15,510 nt of DNA from CAYGZQ01 sp964354375 [NCBI: uncultured Planctomycetota bacterium] (GCA_964354375.1 CAYGZQ010000081.1:1-15510), one strand, 5' to 3'. Positions 1-8,199 are shown, numbered from the stretch's first letter. Numbers and translations: made by a program. Notes: generated by a model from the letters alone, not told the origin.

Positions 1-1
1 C

Positions 2-175
2 ATCGACCTGATTAGAAGCACGCCTGACACCCCTCGTCGCAGGACCATTGAGGACGAGACTCTGTCCAGGATACGAGCAAAGGTTGACAAGCACATCAAG
101 AACACCTATCTCAAGAGCGTCCAGGCCCCGGTCGGTGTCAAGCCGATCCTCAAGGCCTGGATGGAATTGAACTGA
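2..175 (+). CDS. C-terminal fragment of an unidentified protein (partial, 5' end outside window)
   Basis: An open frame enters from the left edge and ends at TGA 173-175, giving the last 57 residues. The fragment is basic, and its last residues read KPILKAWMELN. I do not recognise the family. The stop lies 15 nt before the start of the methyltransferase gene, whose Shine-Dalgarno sequence sits in that gap, so the two are probably cotranscribed. Because stand-alone Type ISP-like methyltransferases need a separate motor and nuclease, a helicase or other restriction component is a reasonable guess, but that rests on context only. That the frame is coding is fairly secure; the function is unknown. 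Confidence 0.6.
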   Translation: MDLIRSTPDTPRRRTIEDETLSRIRAKVDKHIKNTYLKSVQAPVGVKPILKAWMELN

Positions 176-190
176 GCTGAGGAGGAAGTC

Positions 191-649
191 ATGGGAGTTC
201 CTGCTATTCAGCGTTTGCGTGCGATCAGAACGTTTCCGTCGCTCGTCAAGTATCTCCGCGACGAACTGGACTGGCCCATCGAGTCGGAGGATTTCGATGA
301 GCTGACCTTTGATTACCAGCCGGAAGAGCTGGGTCTGGACGCAAAGGCAGCCGTCAAGATCAAGGAGATCAGGCAGCTTCGCCCGCTGACACACAACCAG
401 CCCTGGGGCATCTTCTTCATCAACTTCGAGCCTAAGCGCCTTCCCGTCGTGGCGCTCAGACGTATCCTGAGCAAGCTGGTCATCAAGAAGCGTGCATCGG
501 CGAAGAAAGCCGATCAACCTGCATGGCATCAGAACGACCTCCTGTTCATCTCAAACTACGGAGAGGAGGAGCACCGTACCATCACGTTCGCGCACTTCGG
601 CGAGGAACCCCACCCAACAGCGAGACCTGCCGGTGCTCAGAGTCCTTGA
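191..649 (+). CDS. Type ISP-like DNA methyltransferase, N-terminal part (before frameshift)
   Basis: This frame carries the start of a large Type ISP-like restriction-modification protein. ATG 191 is preceded by a strong AGGAGG at 180-185 with 5-6 nt spacing, so the start is secure. Residues 1-139 (for example the segment around LRDELDWPIESEDF, then FDYQPEELGLD and LRPLTHNQPWGIFF) match my memory of the N-terminal module of N-6 DNA methylases of this family. After residue 139 the frame degenerates into a 13-residue Pro/Ala tail ending at 649. The family-like sequence instead continues in the next frame (RDLPVLRVLDWD). The last 13 residues are therefore probably not native. The fault is either a single-base insertion in the C-run at 608-611, a sequencing error, or less likely programmed slippage. 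Confidence 0.8.
   Translation: MGVPAIQRLRAIRTFPSLVKYLRDELDWPIESEDFDELTFDYQPEELGLDAKAAVKIKEIRQLRPLTHNQPWGIFFINFEPKRLPVVALRRILSKLVIKKRASAKKADQPAWHQNDLLFISNYGEEEHRTITFAHFGEEPHPTARPAGAQSP
608..611 (+). other. Frameshift site (C-run) inside the methyltransferase gene
   Basis: Upstream coding is in the frame of 191; downstream coding is one base later. At GAA-CCC-CAC, dropping one C of the CCCC run gives E-P-T-Q-Q-R-D-L-P-V-L, which joins the two family-like segments without a gap. CCC followed by C is also a possible +1 slippery sequence for tRNA-Pro, but a one-base indel or assembly error in the homopolymer is the simpler reading. Confidence 0.75.
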
Positions 650-3600
650 CTGGGATGACCGGGACACCGTCCTCCACCTCGGTCACGCCTGCGAAACGCT
701 GACGGAAAGACTTCATTGGCCTGACGACCAGGATGATGTTGACACCTGGCGCGAGCAGTGGGCGTCGGCCTTCACGGTCCGTCACAGAGAGGTGATCACG
801 ACCTCGCAGGCTATGGCAGTCCGCCTGGCTGAGCTTGCGCGGAAGATTCGGAGGACTGTCAATGCTGTCCTTGAGGTCGAGTCCGAGGACGGCCCTGTAC
901 GCAAGCTGCACAGAGCGTTCAAGGAAGCTTTGATCCATGACTTGAGCGAGGATGACTTCGCTGACATGTACGCCCAGACCATCGCTTACGGGCTTCTCTC
1001 GGCACGTGTCTCACGTCAAGCTGGCCTTGTCGCTGAAGACATGGTCCACATGGTGCCTGTAACCAATCCCTTCCTGAAAGAACTGCTGGAGACTTTCCTC
1101 CATGTCGGTGGGCGCAAACACGAGATCGATTTCGACGAGCTTGGGGTTCACGAGGTCGTCCAACTTCTGCGTGACGCGAACATGGAAGCGGTCCTCAGGG
1201 ACTTCGGCGACAGGAACCCCCAGGAAGACCCTGTCATCCACTTTTATGAGCTGTTCCTCAAGGAATACGATCCGGTGAAACGTATCAAGCGCGGGGTTTT
1301 CTACACGCCCAGGCCTGTGGTCTCGTTCATTGTACGAAGCGTGGACGAGATACTCCGAACGGAGTTCGGTTTGGAGGATGGTCTGGCAGACACCACCACA
1401 TGGGGCGAGATGCTCAAGCGTCATCCCGACCTCAAACTCCCGAAGCATGTCAAGCCCAGCGACCCCTTCGTGCAGATTCTCGATCCCGCTTGTGGGACTG
1501 GCACTTTCCTTGTAGAAGTAATGAACCTAGTGCAACGGACAATGCTCAGGAAATGGACAGCGCAGGGACACCGCGAGGAGCAAACGGATGATCTCTGGAA
1601 CGCCTACGTGTCTAGGCACCTCCTGCCGCGGCTCTACGGCTTCGAACTCCTCATGGCTCCTTATGCCATTGCTCACATGAAACTAGGCCTCAAGCTCTAC
1701 GAGACAGGGTACAGATTCGGGTCTGACGAGCGTGTACGCATATATCTCACAAACAGCCTTGAGCCACCGCACGACTTCTCCGGACAATTCCAGTTCATGG
1801 TTCCCGCCCTGGCCCACGAAGCTCAAGCCGCCAACCAAGCGAAGACGGAAATCCCTCATACAGTTGTCATAGGCAATCCGCCTTATTCTGTGCTATCTGC
1901 AAACCTGTCTGACGACGCTCGACGGCTTGTTGATCCCTTCCGATACGTCGATGGGGAACCGATTCGTGAACGTAGTATGCTCAGGCTGGAGATGCACCTT
2001 CAAGATGACTACGTGAAGTTCTTTCGGCGCTCCCAAGCATGGGTCGAATCAGCGTCGGTGGGCATCTTGGGCCTAATCACTAATAACAGCTATCTCGATA
2101 ACCTTACACTCCGCGGGATGCGTTGTTCGCTGTGTGGTTCATTTGCCTGGAAATCTATTCTGAACCTGCATGGTGGTCGCCAGAAGGCGACTGCGGAGAC
2201 ACGTGCGGCCTCGGACCAGAATGTTTTCGATATCGAGCAGGGCGTGGCAATCTTCCTTGGATGGCGGAACTGTTTGCCTAGTCCTAGAGCTACATATTAC
2301 GGGGACCTGATGGGCACTCGAGACCACAAGTACGGAGCTCTCCTGAAGGCAAGTATGGCCGACTCCGCAGCCCGTGAAGTCTGGCCAAAGCTGCCCCATT
2401 ACTTCCTTGTTCCTCGCGACACCAGTCACGAACAGGAGTACGAACGGGGACTGCCTATTACTGATGCAATCGGAGATCAAATCAGCGGAATCATCACTGC
2501 TCATGACGCGCTCGTAATTGATTTTGGCGATGAGGTGCTAAAGGAGAAGGCGAGAATTCTGCGAGATGAGCAGCTAGATGATACCCAGGTCAAGGAGATG
2601 TTGTCGATCAGGGACAACGCGGGATGGAAAGTGGACGAAGCTCGTAGGGCTTTGCGCGAGACGGTAGACGATGATCGGTGGTTTAAGGATATCGCCTATC
2701 GCCCCTTCGATGTCCGGAGGATCAACTATCATCCAGCTCTAATATGGTGTGACCGTTGTCGATTGATGAAGCACATGATCGCGGGACCCAACATCGCGCT
2801 CGCAACTTGCAGACAGCTGTCTGCACCACCCTGGCGGCATGTACTTGTAGCACGGACCCTCCAAGATGACTGTTACATCTCAAACAAGAGCAAGGAGAGA
2901 TCATATCTGCTCCCGATGTATCTCTACCCGGAGAGCGATTCCCTACTACGTGACGAAGAAGGAAGCCAAGTCAATCTGACTTCGGCTTTCACCAGTGCCG
3001 TTGCTTCTGCCGTTCAACTCGATTGGGTTGATTGCGGTCGCGGCGATCTGGTTCGTGACGGTACGGTTGGACCGCAGGACATATTCCATTACATTTATGC
3101 GCAGTTGCACTCCGAGACGTATAGAGATCGGTATGCTGAGTTCCTGCGTAGGGATTTCCCCCGTGTATTCCTGACTCGGAACCTCGACCTCTTTCGTGCA
3201 CTATGCCAGGTAGGAGCCGACCTCGTTGCCCTGCACCTGCTAGAGGACGACTACGAGGCGGCATCATGGGAGCAGAGCACCACAGAGCGTCCGCTCGCAA
3301 AAGCCACCGAATTCGTGCCGTTTCGTGGCGAGGGCGGCAGAGAAGTCCGCAAGGCGGGCGAAAAGGGCAAGGCACTGGCCAACGTCAAGAACGGAATCGG
3401 GCGGGTGTACATCAACGAGACCCAGTGTTTTAACGACGTGCCTGAGGACGTGTGGGAGTTCCACATCGGCAGCTACCAGGTCTGCCACAAGTGGCTCAAG
3501 GACCGTCGCGGGCGGGTACTGACGGACGAAGACATCACACACTACCAGAAGATCATCGTGGCACTGAGCGAGACAATCCGCCTGATGGCAGAAATCGACA

Positions 3601-3650
3601 AGGTCATCGACTCCCACGGCGGCTGGCCCGACGCGTTTACGACTGGGTAA
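609..3650 (+). CDS. Type ISP-like N6-adenine DNA methyltransferase with target-recognition region (after frameshift)
   Basis: This is the main body of the protein begun at 191; family-like sequence enters this frame at about 609, although the frame is open from an ATG at 492. Numbering the joined protein (about 1152 residues), the AdoMet-binding motif I DPACGTGTF is at 431-439 (codons from 1482) and the catalytic adenine-methyltransferase motif IV NPPY at 562-565 (codons from 1875). The segment before motif I contains RGVFYTPRPVVSFIV, typical of Type I/ISP methylases. The C-terminal third has the DIFHYIYAQLHSETYRDRYAE segment typical of the Type ISP specificity domain. LlaGI-type Type ISP enzymes of about 1500-1600 residues fuse a nuclease and SF2 helicase to this architecture; no helicase motifs are visible here, so cleavage would need partners. 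The middle (about 2040-3060) looks more AT-rich than the rest, as is common for exchanged target-recognition regions. Confidence 0.85.
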   Translation, partial: PTQQRDLPVLRVLDWDDRDTVLHLGHACETLTERLHWPDDQDDVDTWREQWASAFTVRHREVITTSQAMAVRLAELARKIRRTVNAVLEVESEDGPVRKLHRAFKEALIHDLSEDDFADMYAQTIAYGLLSARVSRQAGLVAEDMVHMVPVTNPFLKELLETFLHVGGRKHEIDFDELGVHEVVQLLRDANMEAVLRDFGDRNPQEDPVIHFYELFLKEYDPVKRIKRGVFYTPRPVVSFIVRSVDEILRTEFGLEDGLADTTTWGEMLKRHPDLKLPKHVKPSDPFVQILDPACGTGTFLVEVMNLVQRTMLRKWTAQGHREEQTDDLWNAYVSRHLLPRLYGFELLMAPYAIAHMKLGLKLYETGYRFGSDERVRIYLTNSLEPPHDFSGQFQFMVPALAHEAQAANQAKTEIPHTVVIGNPPYSVLSANLSDDARRLVDPFRYVDGEPIRERSMLRLEMHLQDDYVKFFRRSQAWVESASVGILGLITNNSYLDNLTLRGMRCSLCGSFAWKSILNLHGGRQKATAETRAASDQNVFDIEQGVAIFLGWRNCLPSPRATYYGDLMGTRDHKYGALLKASMADSAAREVWPKLPHYFLVPRDTSHEQEYERGLPITDAIGDQISGIITAHDALVIDFGDEVLKEKARILRDEQLDDTQVKEMLSIRDNAGWKVDEARRALRETVDDDRWFKDIAYRPFDVRRINYHPALIWCDRCRLMKHMIAGPNIALATCRQLSAPPWRHVLVARTLQDDCYISNKSKERSYLLPMYLYPESDSLLRDEEGSQVNLTSAFTSAVASAVQLDWVDCGRGDLVRDGTVGPQDIFHYIYAQLHSETYRDRYAEFLRRDFPRVFLTRNLDLFRALCQVGADLVALHLLEDDYEAASWEQSTTERPLAKATEFVPFRGEGGREVRKAGEKGKALANVKNGIGRVYINETQCFNDVPEDVWEFHIGSYQVCHKWLKDRRGRVLTDEDITHYQKIIVALSETIRLMAEIDKVIDSHGGWPDAFTTG

Positions 3651-3665
3651 TGACGGGAACGGAGA

Positions 3666-4313
3666 ATGCCTATCAGGGCTATCGTAGACGGTGAGGAAGT
3701 CATTGCCCCCGACCTGTCTGACGAAGACTGGAAGCAGCTGCGGTCTGATGTCAGGCAGAAGAAGCGAATTCTCATAATGCGGTGCTGCAAGAATCCTGGC
3801 TTCCCCAGGATAAGCAAGCTCGGCAATAAGCACTTCGTCCACAAACGAAAGGGCGAATGCAATTGGGAGCCTGAATCGGTCGAGCACATCAAGGCAAAAA
3901 CCGAAATCTTCCTCGCCTGCAAGAATGCGGGCATAGAGGCTATCCCTGAGCATCAGGGTCCTGACTGGATTGCGGATGTCTACGTACCGAGAGAGAAGAG
4001 AAGCATTGCCTTTGAAATCCAATGGAGTTCGCAGACGCTGGAGAAGACCTGGGAACGACAGGTCAGATACGAGAAGGACAACGTGCGGGCCATCTGGCTG
4101 CGTGAGGAGGGCAGAGAAGCACTGCATCGAATCGTGCCTGTCAAGGCTCGTTCGTGCTTTGAGTGGGAACACATAGGCACGCTCGAGGACTCGCTCAGTT
4201 TGTGTCGGGCACCCAGCGCGCTCATGGTCACATACAAAGCAGATGTAGCCCGGCAAGTGAATGCCGGGCTACATACCATGACTCAACCGCCCCTGTTTTG
4301 TCAGGACTGGTAA
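3666..4313 (+). CDS. CoiA-like competence/nuclease-fold protein
   Basis: This 215-residue protein has the layout of CoiA-like proteins. A Cys pair at 40-41 leads into HFVH at 56-59, then EHIKAK at 73-78, an ADV motif with Asp104, and FEIQWSS with Glu117 and Gln119. Asp plus Glu-x-Gln is the PD-(D/E)XK-like nuclease signature of the family, with Gln in place of Lys. It starts 15 nt after the methyltransferase stop and so is probably cotranscribed with it; a nuclease or DNA-binding accessory role in the restriction system is inference. The last ~35 residues have no family look and encode a perfect 13-bp hairpin, so the C terminus may be an extension into junction sequence. The stop is 1 nt from the convergent capsid gene stop. 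Confidence 0.75.
   Translation: MPIRAIVDGEEVIAPDLSDEDWKQLRSDVRQKKRILIMRCCKNPGFPRISKLGNKHFVHKRKGECNWEPESVEHIKAKTEIFLACKNAGIEAIPEHQGPDWIADVYVPREKRSIAFEIQWSSQTLEKTWERQVRYEKDNVRAIWLREEGREALHRIVPVKARSCFEWEHIGTLEDSLSLCRAPSALMVTYKADVARQVNAGLHTMTQPPLFCQDW
4243..4274. terminator. Perfect 13-bp stem-loop at convergent gene junction (candidate bidirectional terminator)
   Basis: ATGTAGCCCGGCA (4243-4255) and its exact reverse complement (4262-4274) flank a 6-nt loop. It lies inside the 3' end of the CoiA-like frame and just downstream of the capsid gene on the other strand. Neither side has a clean U-tract (TTTTGT comes about 20 nt later on +, CTTTGT a few bases later on -). A terminator is therefore plausible but not canonical; a repeat element or recombination scar is the alternative. 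Confidence 0.5.
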
Positions 4314-4314
4314 A

Positions 4315-5319
4315 TCAGCTCACTATCGCGCCGTAGAAGCCGCGATAGTCGAGCACCGCGCCCCCGAATACGATCCTGCCCTTGTACCAGATCACGTCAC
4401 GGTCGAAGTCTTCCTTGACAAGGACCTCCGGTGTCTCCCGACCGCCAAGAAATCCGACCTCGATCGTCGGTATGCTCGACGGTTTCGCGACCAGGTACCA
4501 GTTGTTCGAGTCCGTCAGAAGTGGCTCGACAACCACCTCCACCATCCCCTGCAGCACGTTCACATCGTTGTTCGGGCTGCCCGGAATCAGAGTCGAGTTG
4601 ATGAGCTTCTTCGCGGTGAACTCAAGCTCCGGCGGGACCACAAGAAATCCCGGCTCGATGTTGAGCGGGTTGCCCTTCTCGCTCGTCTGCTGCCGCATGG
4701 CGGTGATGCCCGCCCCCAGTGAGGACTCGCTCAGCGCCGTTGAGCCCAGGTTGTCGTGGTCCGCGTGAAACAACGCCTTCGTGTCGTAGATCGCGGCATT
4801 GTCCCTGATGAACGCGATCGCGAAGTCGTTGATCGTGATCTGCGCCGCGTGACCCAGCTCGCGCCCGATGTTCCTGAAGGCCCCCAGGTCGTCGTTGATC
4901 AGCATCTCCCACGTGAAATTCACGCCGCGCTCGTACTTCTTCGGCGTGTATGTCACCTTGTAGCTCGAGAAATCGCCCTGCTCGTGCTCCGCACCCTCCG
5001 GCACGACCTCGTACCGGTCCGTGTCGCTCCTTCTCAGCCGCGTGACCGTCTTCATGTCCCTCAGCGGAACGATCGTAACAAGCTTGCGCCAGTTCGCCGG
5101 CGAAACGTTGTACGACCTCATCAGCTCCCGCTCGACATTGGACGAGTCGCCCACAAAATCCGCGAAATCGCTCGTTGTCGCTTCCTTCAGCTGCACGGCC
5201 TCGATCACTCCCTCGACCGCGTGCCTCTGGAATTCCTCATCGGCCAGGATTCGCCTGATGAGAGACCCCTGGAAGCCCTGCTCCTGGGCGCGTCTCGCCC
5301 ATTCTCTAAGTAGACTCAT
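4315..5319 (-). CDS. Phage major capsid protein (HK97-fold / Mu gpT-like)
   Basis: This 334-residue protein should form the icosahedral shell. The start MSLLREW is chosen over an in-frame Met six codons upstream because GAGGAG lies 6-7 nt before it. Family-like features are an N-terminal helical arm, a middle stretch with KKYERGVNFTWEMLINDDLGAF (residues about 120-145), then FHADHDNLG and a helix with AMRQQ, and the LVVPPELEFTAKKLINS segment common in gpT-type capsids. The C terminus has FGGAVLDYRGFYGA. The length is normal for a capsid without a fused protease, and there is no internal stop. It is last in a four-gene head cassette and starts about 30 nt after the cement gene stop. Assignment to the capsid class is strong; the exact subfamily is less sure. 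Confidence 0.88.
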   Translation of the reverse strand: MSLLREWARRAQEQGFQGSLIRRILADEEFQRHAVEGVIEAVQLKEATTSDFADFVGDSSNVERELMRSYNVSPANWRKLVTIVPLRDMKTVTRLRRSDTDRYEVVPEGAEHEQGDFSSYKVTYTPKKYERGVNFTWEMLINDDLGAFRNIGRELGHAAQITINDFAIAFIRDNAAIYDTKALFHADHDNLGSTALSESSLGAGITAMRQQTSEKGNPLNIEPGFLVVPPELEFTAKKLINSTLIPGSPNNDVNVLQGMVEVVVEPLLTDSNNWYLVAKPSSIPTIEVGFLGGRETPEVLVKEDFDRDVIWYKGRIVFGGAVLDYRGFYGAIVS

Positions 5320-5349
5320 GTTCTTCTCCTCTCCCATTCTCAGACCGTC

Positions 5350-5664
5350 CTAGGCCTGCAAAATTCGGCAATGGAACTTATTGTCGGCATCCGATGCCGT
5401 GACCGCGCGCCCGTACAGCGTGTTGCCGCTTGCCGTCAAGCTCAGCGCGTTGCCGCTCGTGATGTAGATCGGCACCCCGGCCATCACGCCGGCCAGCGTG
5501 AACTCAAACACTCCCTCGAGCTGGAAGCTCAGGAGTCCCCCGGACCCGACCGTAATCAGCGCCACCCCGTTGAAGCTGTTGATGCGGTACGGCGACCCCG
5601 ATGTGTAACTCGCAGCAGCGGTCAGTGTTATGACCTCGCCGCGCGAGACGTAATTCTGCGCCAT
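5350..5664 (-). CDS. DUF2190 family capsid decoration/cement protein
   Basis: This is a 104-residue, beta-rich, Gly/Ser/Ala-rich protein of DUF2190 type. These proteins bind the outside of phage capsids and stabilise them. Recognisable features are the N-terminal MAQNYVSRGEVITLTA, the central FELEG-like segment (FQLEGVFEFTLA), and the AGVPIYITSGNALS turn followed by a conserved-looking LYGRAV near the C terminus. GAGGTG lies just upstream of the ATG. It sits between the protease/scaffold and capsid genes, the usual position for this family, which supports the call. Confidence 0.85.
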   Translation of the reverse strand: MAQNYVSRGEVITLTAAASYTSGSPYRINSFNGVALITVGSGGLLSFQLEGVFEFTLAGVMAGVPIYITSGNALSLTASGNTLYGRAVTASDADNKFHCRILQA

Positions 5665-5716
5665 TCTCTCACCTCGTTCTCTCCTGTTGTCTTCAGGTGT
5701 GAAAAACTCCCTGCGA

Positions 5717-6649
5717 CTATCCTACTCCCATAAGCCTTAGCGTCCGACGCTTCTCGGCATCGCGGTCCGATAAGTCTTCCTTCCCGGACCCCATCCCGCG
5801 GACCATCCCCCTCGAAGACAGCTCCGCAAGCATCTTCCGATGACGCTCTATCAGGCCTTTCACCGCTCCCTCGTATGAGTCCTCCGACTCCACACGAAGC
5901 GCCACGGCCTCCTGCAACAGAAACTCCTTTGCGCTCGACGGCAGACCGCACCTGTCGATCAACCGCGCGGCGGTCGCCTCCCTCTGAAGCGCGACCCTGC
6001 GCTTGTCGATCTCCTCCTCCAGCACGCGGACCTCGTTCAGACCTTCCCCGCTCTCGCTGAGAAGCTCCTCTCTCATCTGCTGCCTGAGAGTCTCGACCAG
6101 GTCGGGACGGGCTTCCGAAAGCTCTTTCGTCGATATGCTCTCAATGAGCCTCAGACCTTCAGCGTAGCCCGCGCTCTCGTGAAGGATTCTCTCCACATGT
6201 CCGCCCGCGGCGGCTCGCGCAACAAAATCCACCGAGTGCGCCTTCGTGATCTCCTGCACTTCCCTGACCACCTTGCCGTCCCTTCGTGCAACCCTGGTCC
6301 GACCCAGTGCATTGATCGACAGATCCCCGACCAGGTTCTCCCCGATCATGGTCAGAAGCCAGTCATGCGCACGGCTTAGTCTGATCGCGGCTCTCAGTCG
6401 ACCGTTGTCGGGCCAGGTTCGCTCTATGACCCCGACCACATCCCTCACACTGCGTTCCGACTCTCCGTCCCGCGGATGATCCGCGTAGCACTGCACGCCC
6501 CTGAACACTTCATGGCTCGCCTCCACCACCTCGGGCGGATAGTACGTGCCGTTCTCCGAGAGCCCGCTCGCCAGGATGATCCCCTCTACAAGGCATCCAT
6601 CCAGGTCGACTCGCGCTTCCTGCAGTTTCGTCAAAATCGGTATGTTCAT
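5717..6649 (-). CDS. Phage head maturation protease with C-terminal scaffold region
   Basis: This 310-residue protein should cleave and scaffold the prohead. The start at 6649 is chosen because GAGGA lies 5 nt upstream; the open frame extends to a GTG at 6748 without a ribosome site. The N-terminal half (about 1-155) shows the prohead serine protease pattern: GTYYPPEVV near 35-42, YADHP with His58, DLSINALG with Ser111, and HSVDFV with Asp141. His58, Ser111 and Asp141 (or His138) are the inferred catalytic set. The C-terminal half is a charged alpha-helical, coiled-coil-like region (EEEIDKRR to RHRKMLAEL) expected of a scaffold that is degraded during maturation. It lies between portal and cement genes. 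The subfamily is uncertain. Confidence 0.8.
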   Translation of the reverse strand: MNIPILTKLQEARVDLDGCLVEGIILASGLSENGTYYPPEVVEASHEVFRGVQCYADHPRDGESERSVRDVVGVIERTWPDNGRLRAAIRLSRAHDWLLTMIGENLVGDLSINALGRTRVARRDGKVVREVQEITKAHSVDFVARAAAGGHVERILHESAGYAEGLRLIESISTKELSEARPDLVETLRQQMREELLSESGEGLNEVRVLEEEIDKRRVALQREATAARLIDRCGLPSSAKEFLLQEAVALRVESEDSYEGAVKGLIERHRKMLAELSSRGMVRGMGSGKEDLSDRDAEKRRTLRLMGVG

Positions 6650-6792
6650 CTTCGTCCTCGTGCTTTCCTTCGCTTTCCCCTGCATCAATCGGAGCCGCGC
6701 CTGTGAGGGAGCGCCCTTCCCCTCGCTTAGGTCCGCCCCGTTCCTCACAGAAAATCGCTCCCTCGCAGCCGCGGCTCATCAGGAATCCTGTC

Positions 6793-8199
6793 CTATTTCC
6801 CTTGCTCGCTTTTCACCGCCTCGGCCTCTTTCGACGCATCCCCGATCCAGGGGATCATCCTTCGGGCGCTCTCCTTCGACAGCAGCCCCGCATCCACCTG
6901 GTTGATCAGCGTCCGCGTGAGCAATGCCACGTCCTCCGGCACGATCGGCGGGAAATTCACTTCCACTGTCCGATCCACATCCGCTGCCACCACTCCCGCC
7001 TGAATCCCCGCTTCGATAACCCGCTGGAATACCTTCCTGAAAAACCCCTCGAACAGCCGCTGACGGTCCTCGAACTTCTTCACCATCGGAAGCTCCATGC
7101 TGCGCGCTGTCGCAAGGTTCCCGGTCGACGGGTCCCCGAAGTAATGCTCGAAAATGCCGCTCCCTGCCGCGATCATCAGCTTGATCGCCCGACCGTCCTC
7201 CTTCGCGTCGTCCGCACCGATCGACGGCGACAGCACTTCCCATTGCTCGCTCTCATGAACGACCAGGATGCTTCCCGACTTCGGAACGATATACTTCCCG
7301 GCCGAATCCGTCTCGAACGGACCCGCCGCCCTCGACGGTATCGTCGGTACCTTCCTCAGGAACGCGAATGTCCCCCTTGCCTTGTTTATGTTCAGCCTGT
7401 CCTCAAGCCATCTCTCGTACGCATCCAGCCACGGAAGAACCCGGTAGAGCTCGCTCATGCCCCGCTTGCGATTCGATACATTGTTCACCTTCACGTGAAG
7501 GATTTCTCCCCCCTCGATGACCTCCTTCACGACCTCATCTTCGAGGGGAAACCAGCTCGGGCCCCCGAACCCCTTGAACGCGTCTACCCATTCGCTGGGA
7601 AGCGCCCGCCTGCGATACTCCCTTAAATACGCCACGGGCTTGCGGATATCGTCCGGATCGGTCGCCACCTCCCTGATCTCGAGGGGATCAACCAGCGCCA
7701 TACGCACCGACCCGTCGATCGGATTCGTGAAAAACCGGCAGAAAATCTCGCCGTAAATCTGCAGCTCGTTCGACATCCAGTGCTGCATCACCGGCATGTC
7801 GTTCTCAGGATCCGCCCAGAAACGATTCAGAATCTCCTGCACCCGCGAATCCCTCGCGCTGAACCCCAGGCCCTTCCCCATCACGAACCAGGTCGTCAGG
7901 TTGACGATCTGCCCTGCCATGGGATTGCGGCACCACGCAGCGTACGCGCGCCTCAGGATCGACTGATGCGTGTCCGAATCGAGTTCTCCTCCAAGCGCAA
8001 TATCCCCCGAAACTCTCCTCCACTCCCAGCGGCTGATCTCCCCGGATCCCGGCGACCATTCCCCGCCTTCGGAATACTGAGATCCTTCCTGCAGACCTCC
8101 GCTCGCCTTGCCGACATCCTCGGATTTCCCCGCAACCGCCCTTCGAGCCCTTCTCATCACCGGCGGAACAAGCGCATCTACCAGCCCTCTCAGACTCAT
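6793..8199 (-). CDS. Phage portal protein
   Basis: This 468-residue protein should form the dodecameric DNA-entry ring at one capsid vertex. The start MSLRGLVDAL is chosen because GGAGGG lies 4-5 nt upstream, although the frame stays open to a GTG at 8313. After a disordered, basic N terminus come portal-type segments: RRAYAAWCRNPMAGQIVNLT (about residues 95-115), a region with MQHWMSNELQIYGEIFCRFF, the LVDPLEIREVATDPDD clip/stem region, and near the C terminus DPSTGNLATARSMELPM followed by the FEDRQRLFEGFF helix. It is first in the head cassette; the terminase gene that normally precedes a portal is absent, with a host gene lying beyond in the opposite direction. There is no internal disruption. 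Confidence 0.88.
   Translation of the reverse strand: MSLRGLVDALVPPVMRRARRAVAGKSEDVGKASGGLQEGSQYSEGGEWSPGSGEISRWEWRRVSGDIALGGELDSDTHQSILRRAYAAWCRNPMAGQIVNLTTWFVMGKGLGFSARDSRVQEILNRFWADPENDMPVMQHWMSNELQIYGEIFCRFFTNPIDGSVRMALVDPLEIREVATDPDDIRKPVAYLREYRRRALPSEWVDAFKGFGGPSWFPLEDEVVKEVIEGGEILHVKVNNVSNRKRGMSELYRVLPWLDAYERWLEDRLNINKARGTFAFLRKVPTIPSRAAGPFETDSAGKYIVPKSGSILVVHESEQWEVLSPSIGADDAKEDGRAIKLMIAAGSGIFEHYFGDPSTGNLATARSMELPMVKKFEDRQRLFEGFFRKVFQRVIEAGIQAGVVAADVDRTVEVNFPPIVPEDVALLTRTLINQVDAGLLSKESARRMIPWIGDASKEAEAVKSEQGK
8110..8136. repeat. Copy A of a 27-nt dispersed similar segment
   Basis: The segment matches 12430-12456 at 23 of 27 bases, including 14 identical bases in a row (8123-8136). 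Both copies lie in - strand coding sequence and encode AVAGKSE followed by D/E, V/I and G, each preceded by an Arg-rich stretch, in otherwise unrelated proteins. Confidence 0.4.

Noticed and set aside
3264-4256. Long open frame on the - strand (330 codons) opposite the methyltransferase end and the CoiA-like gene
   Set aside because: It is antisense to two frames with clear family motifs and has no recognisable domain; such shadows are common in GC-rich coding DNA.
6703-7626. Long + strand frame (307 codons) opposite the portal gene
   Set aside because: It is Arg/Pro/His-rich antisense sequence without motifs, while the - strand encodes a clear portal protein.
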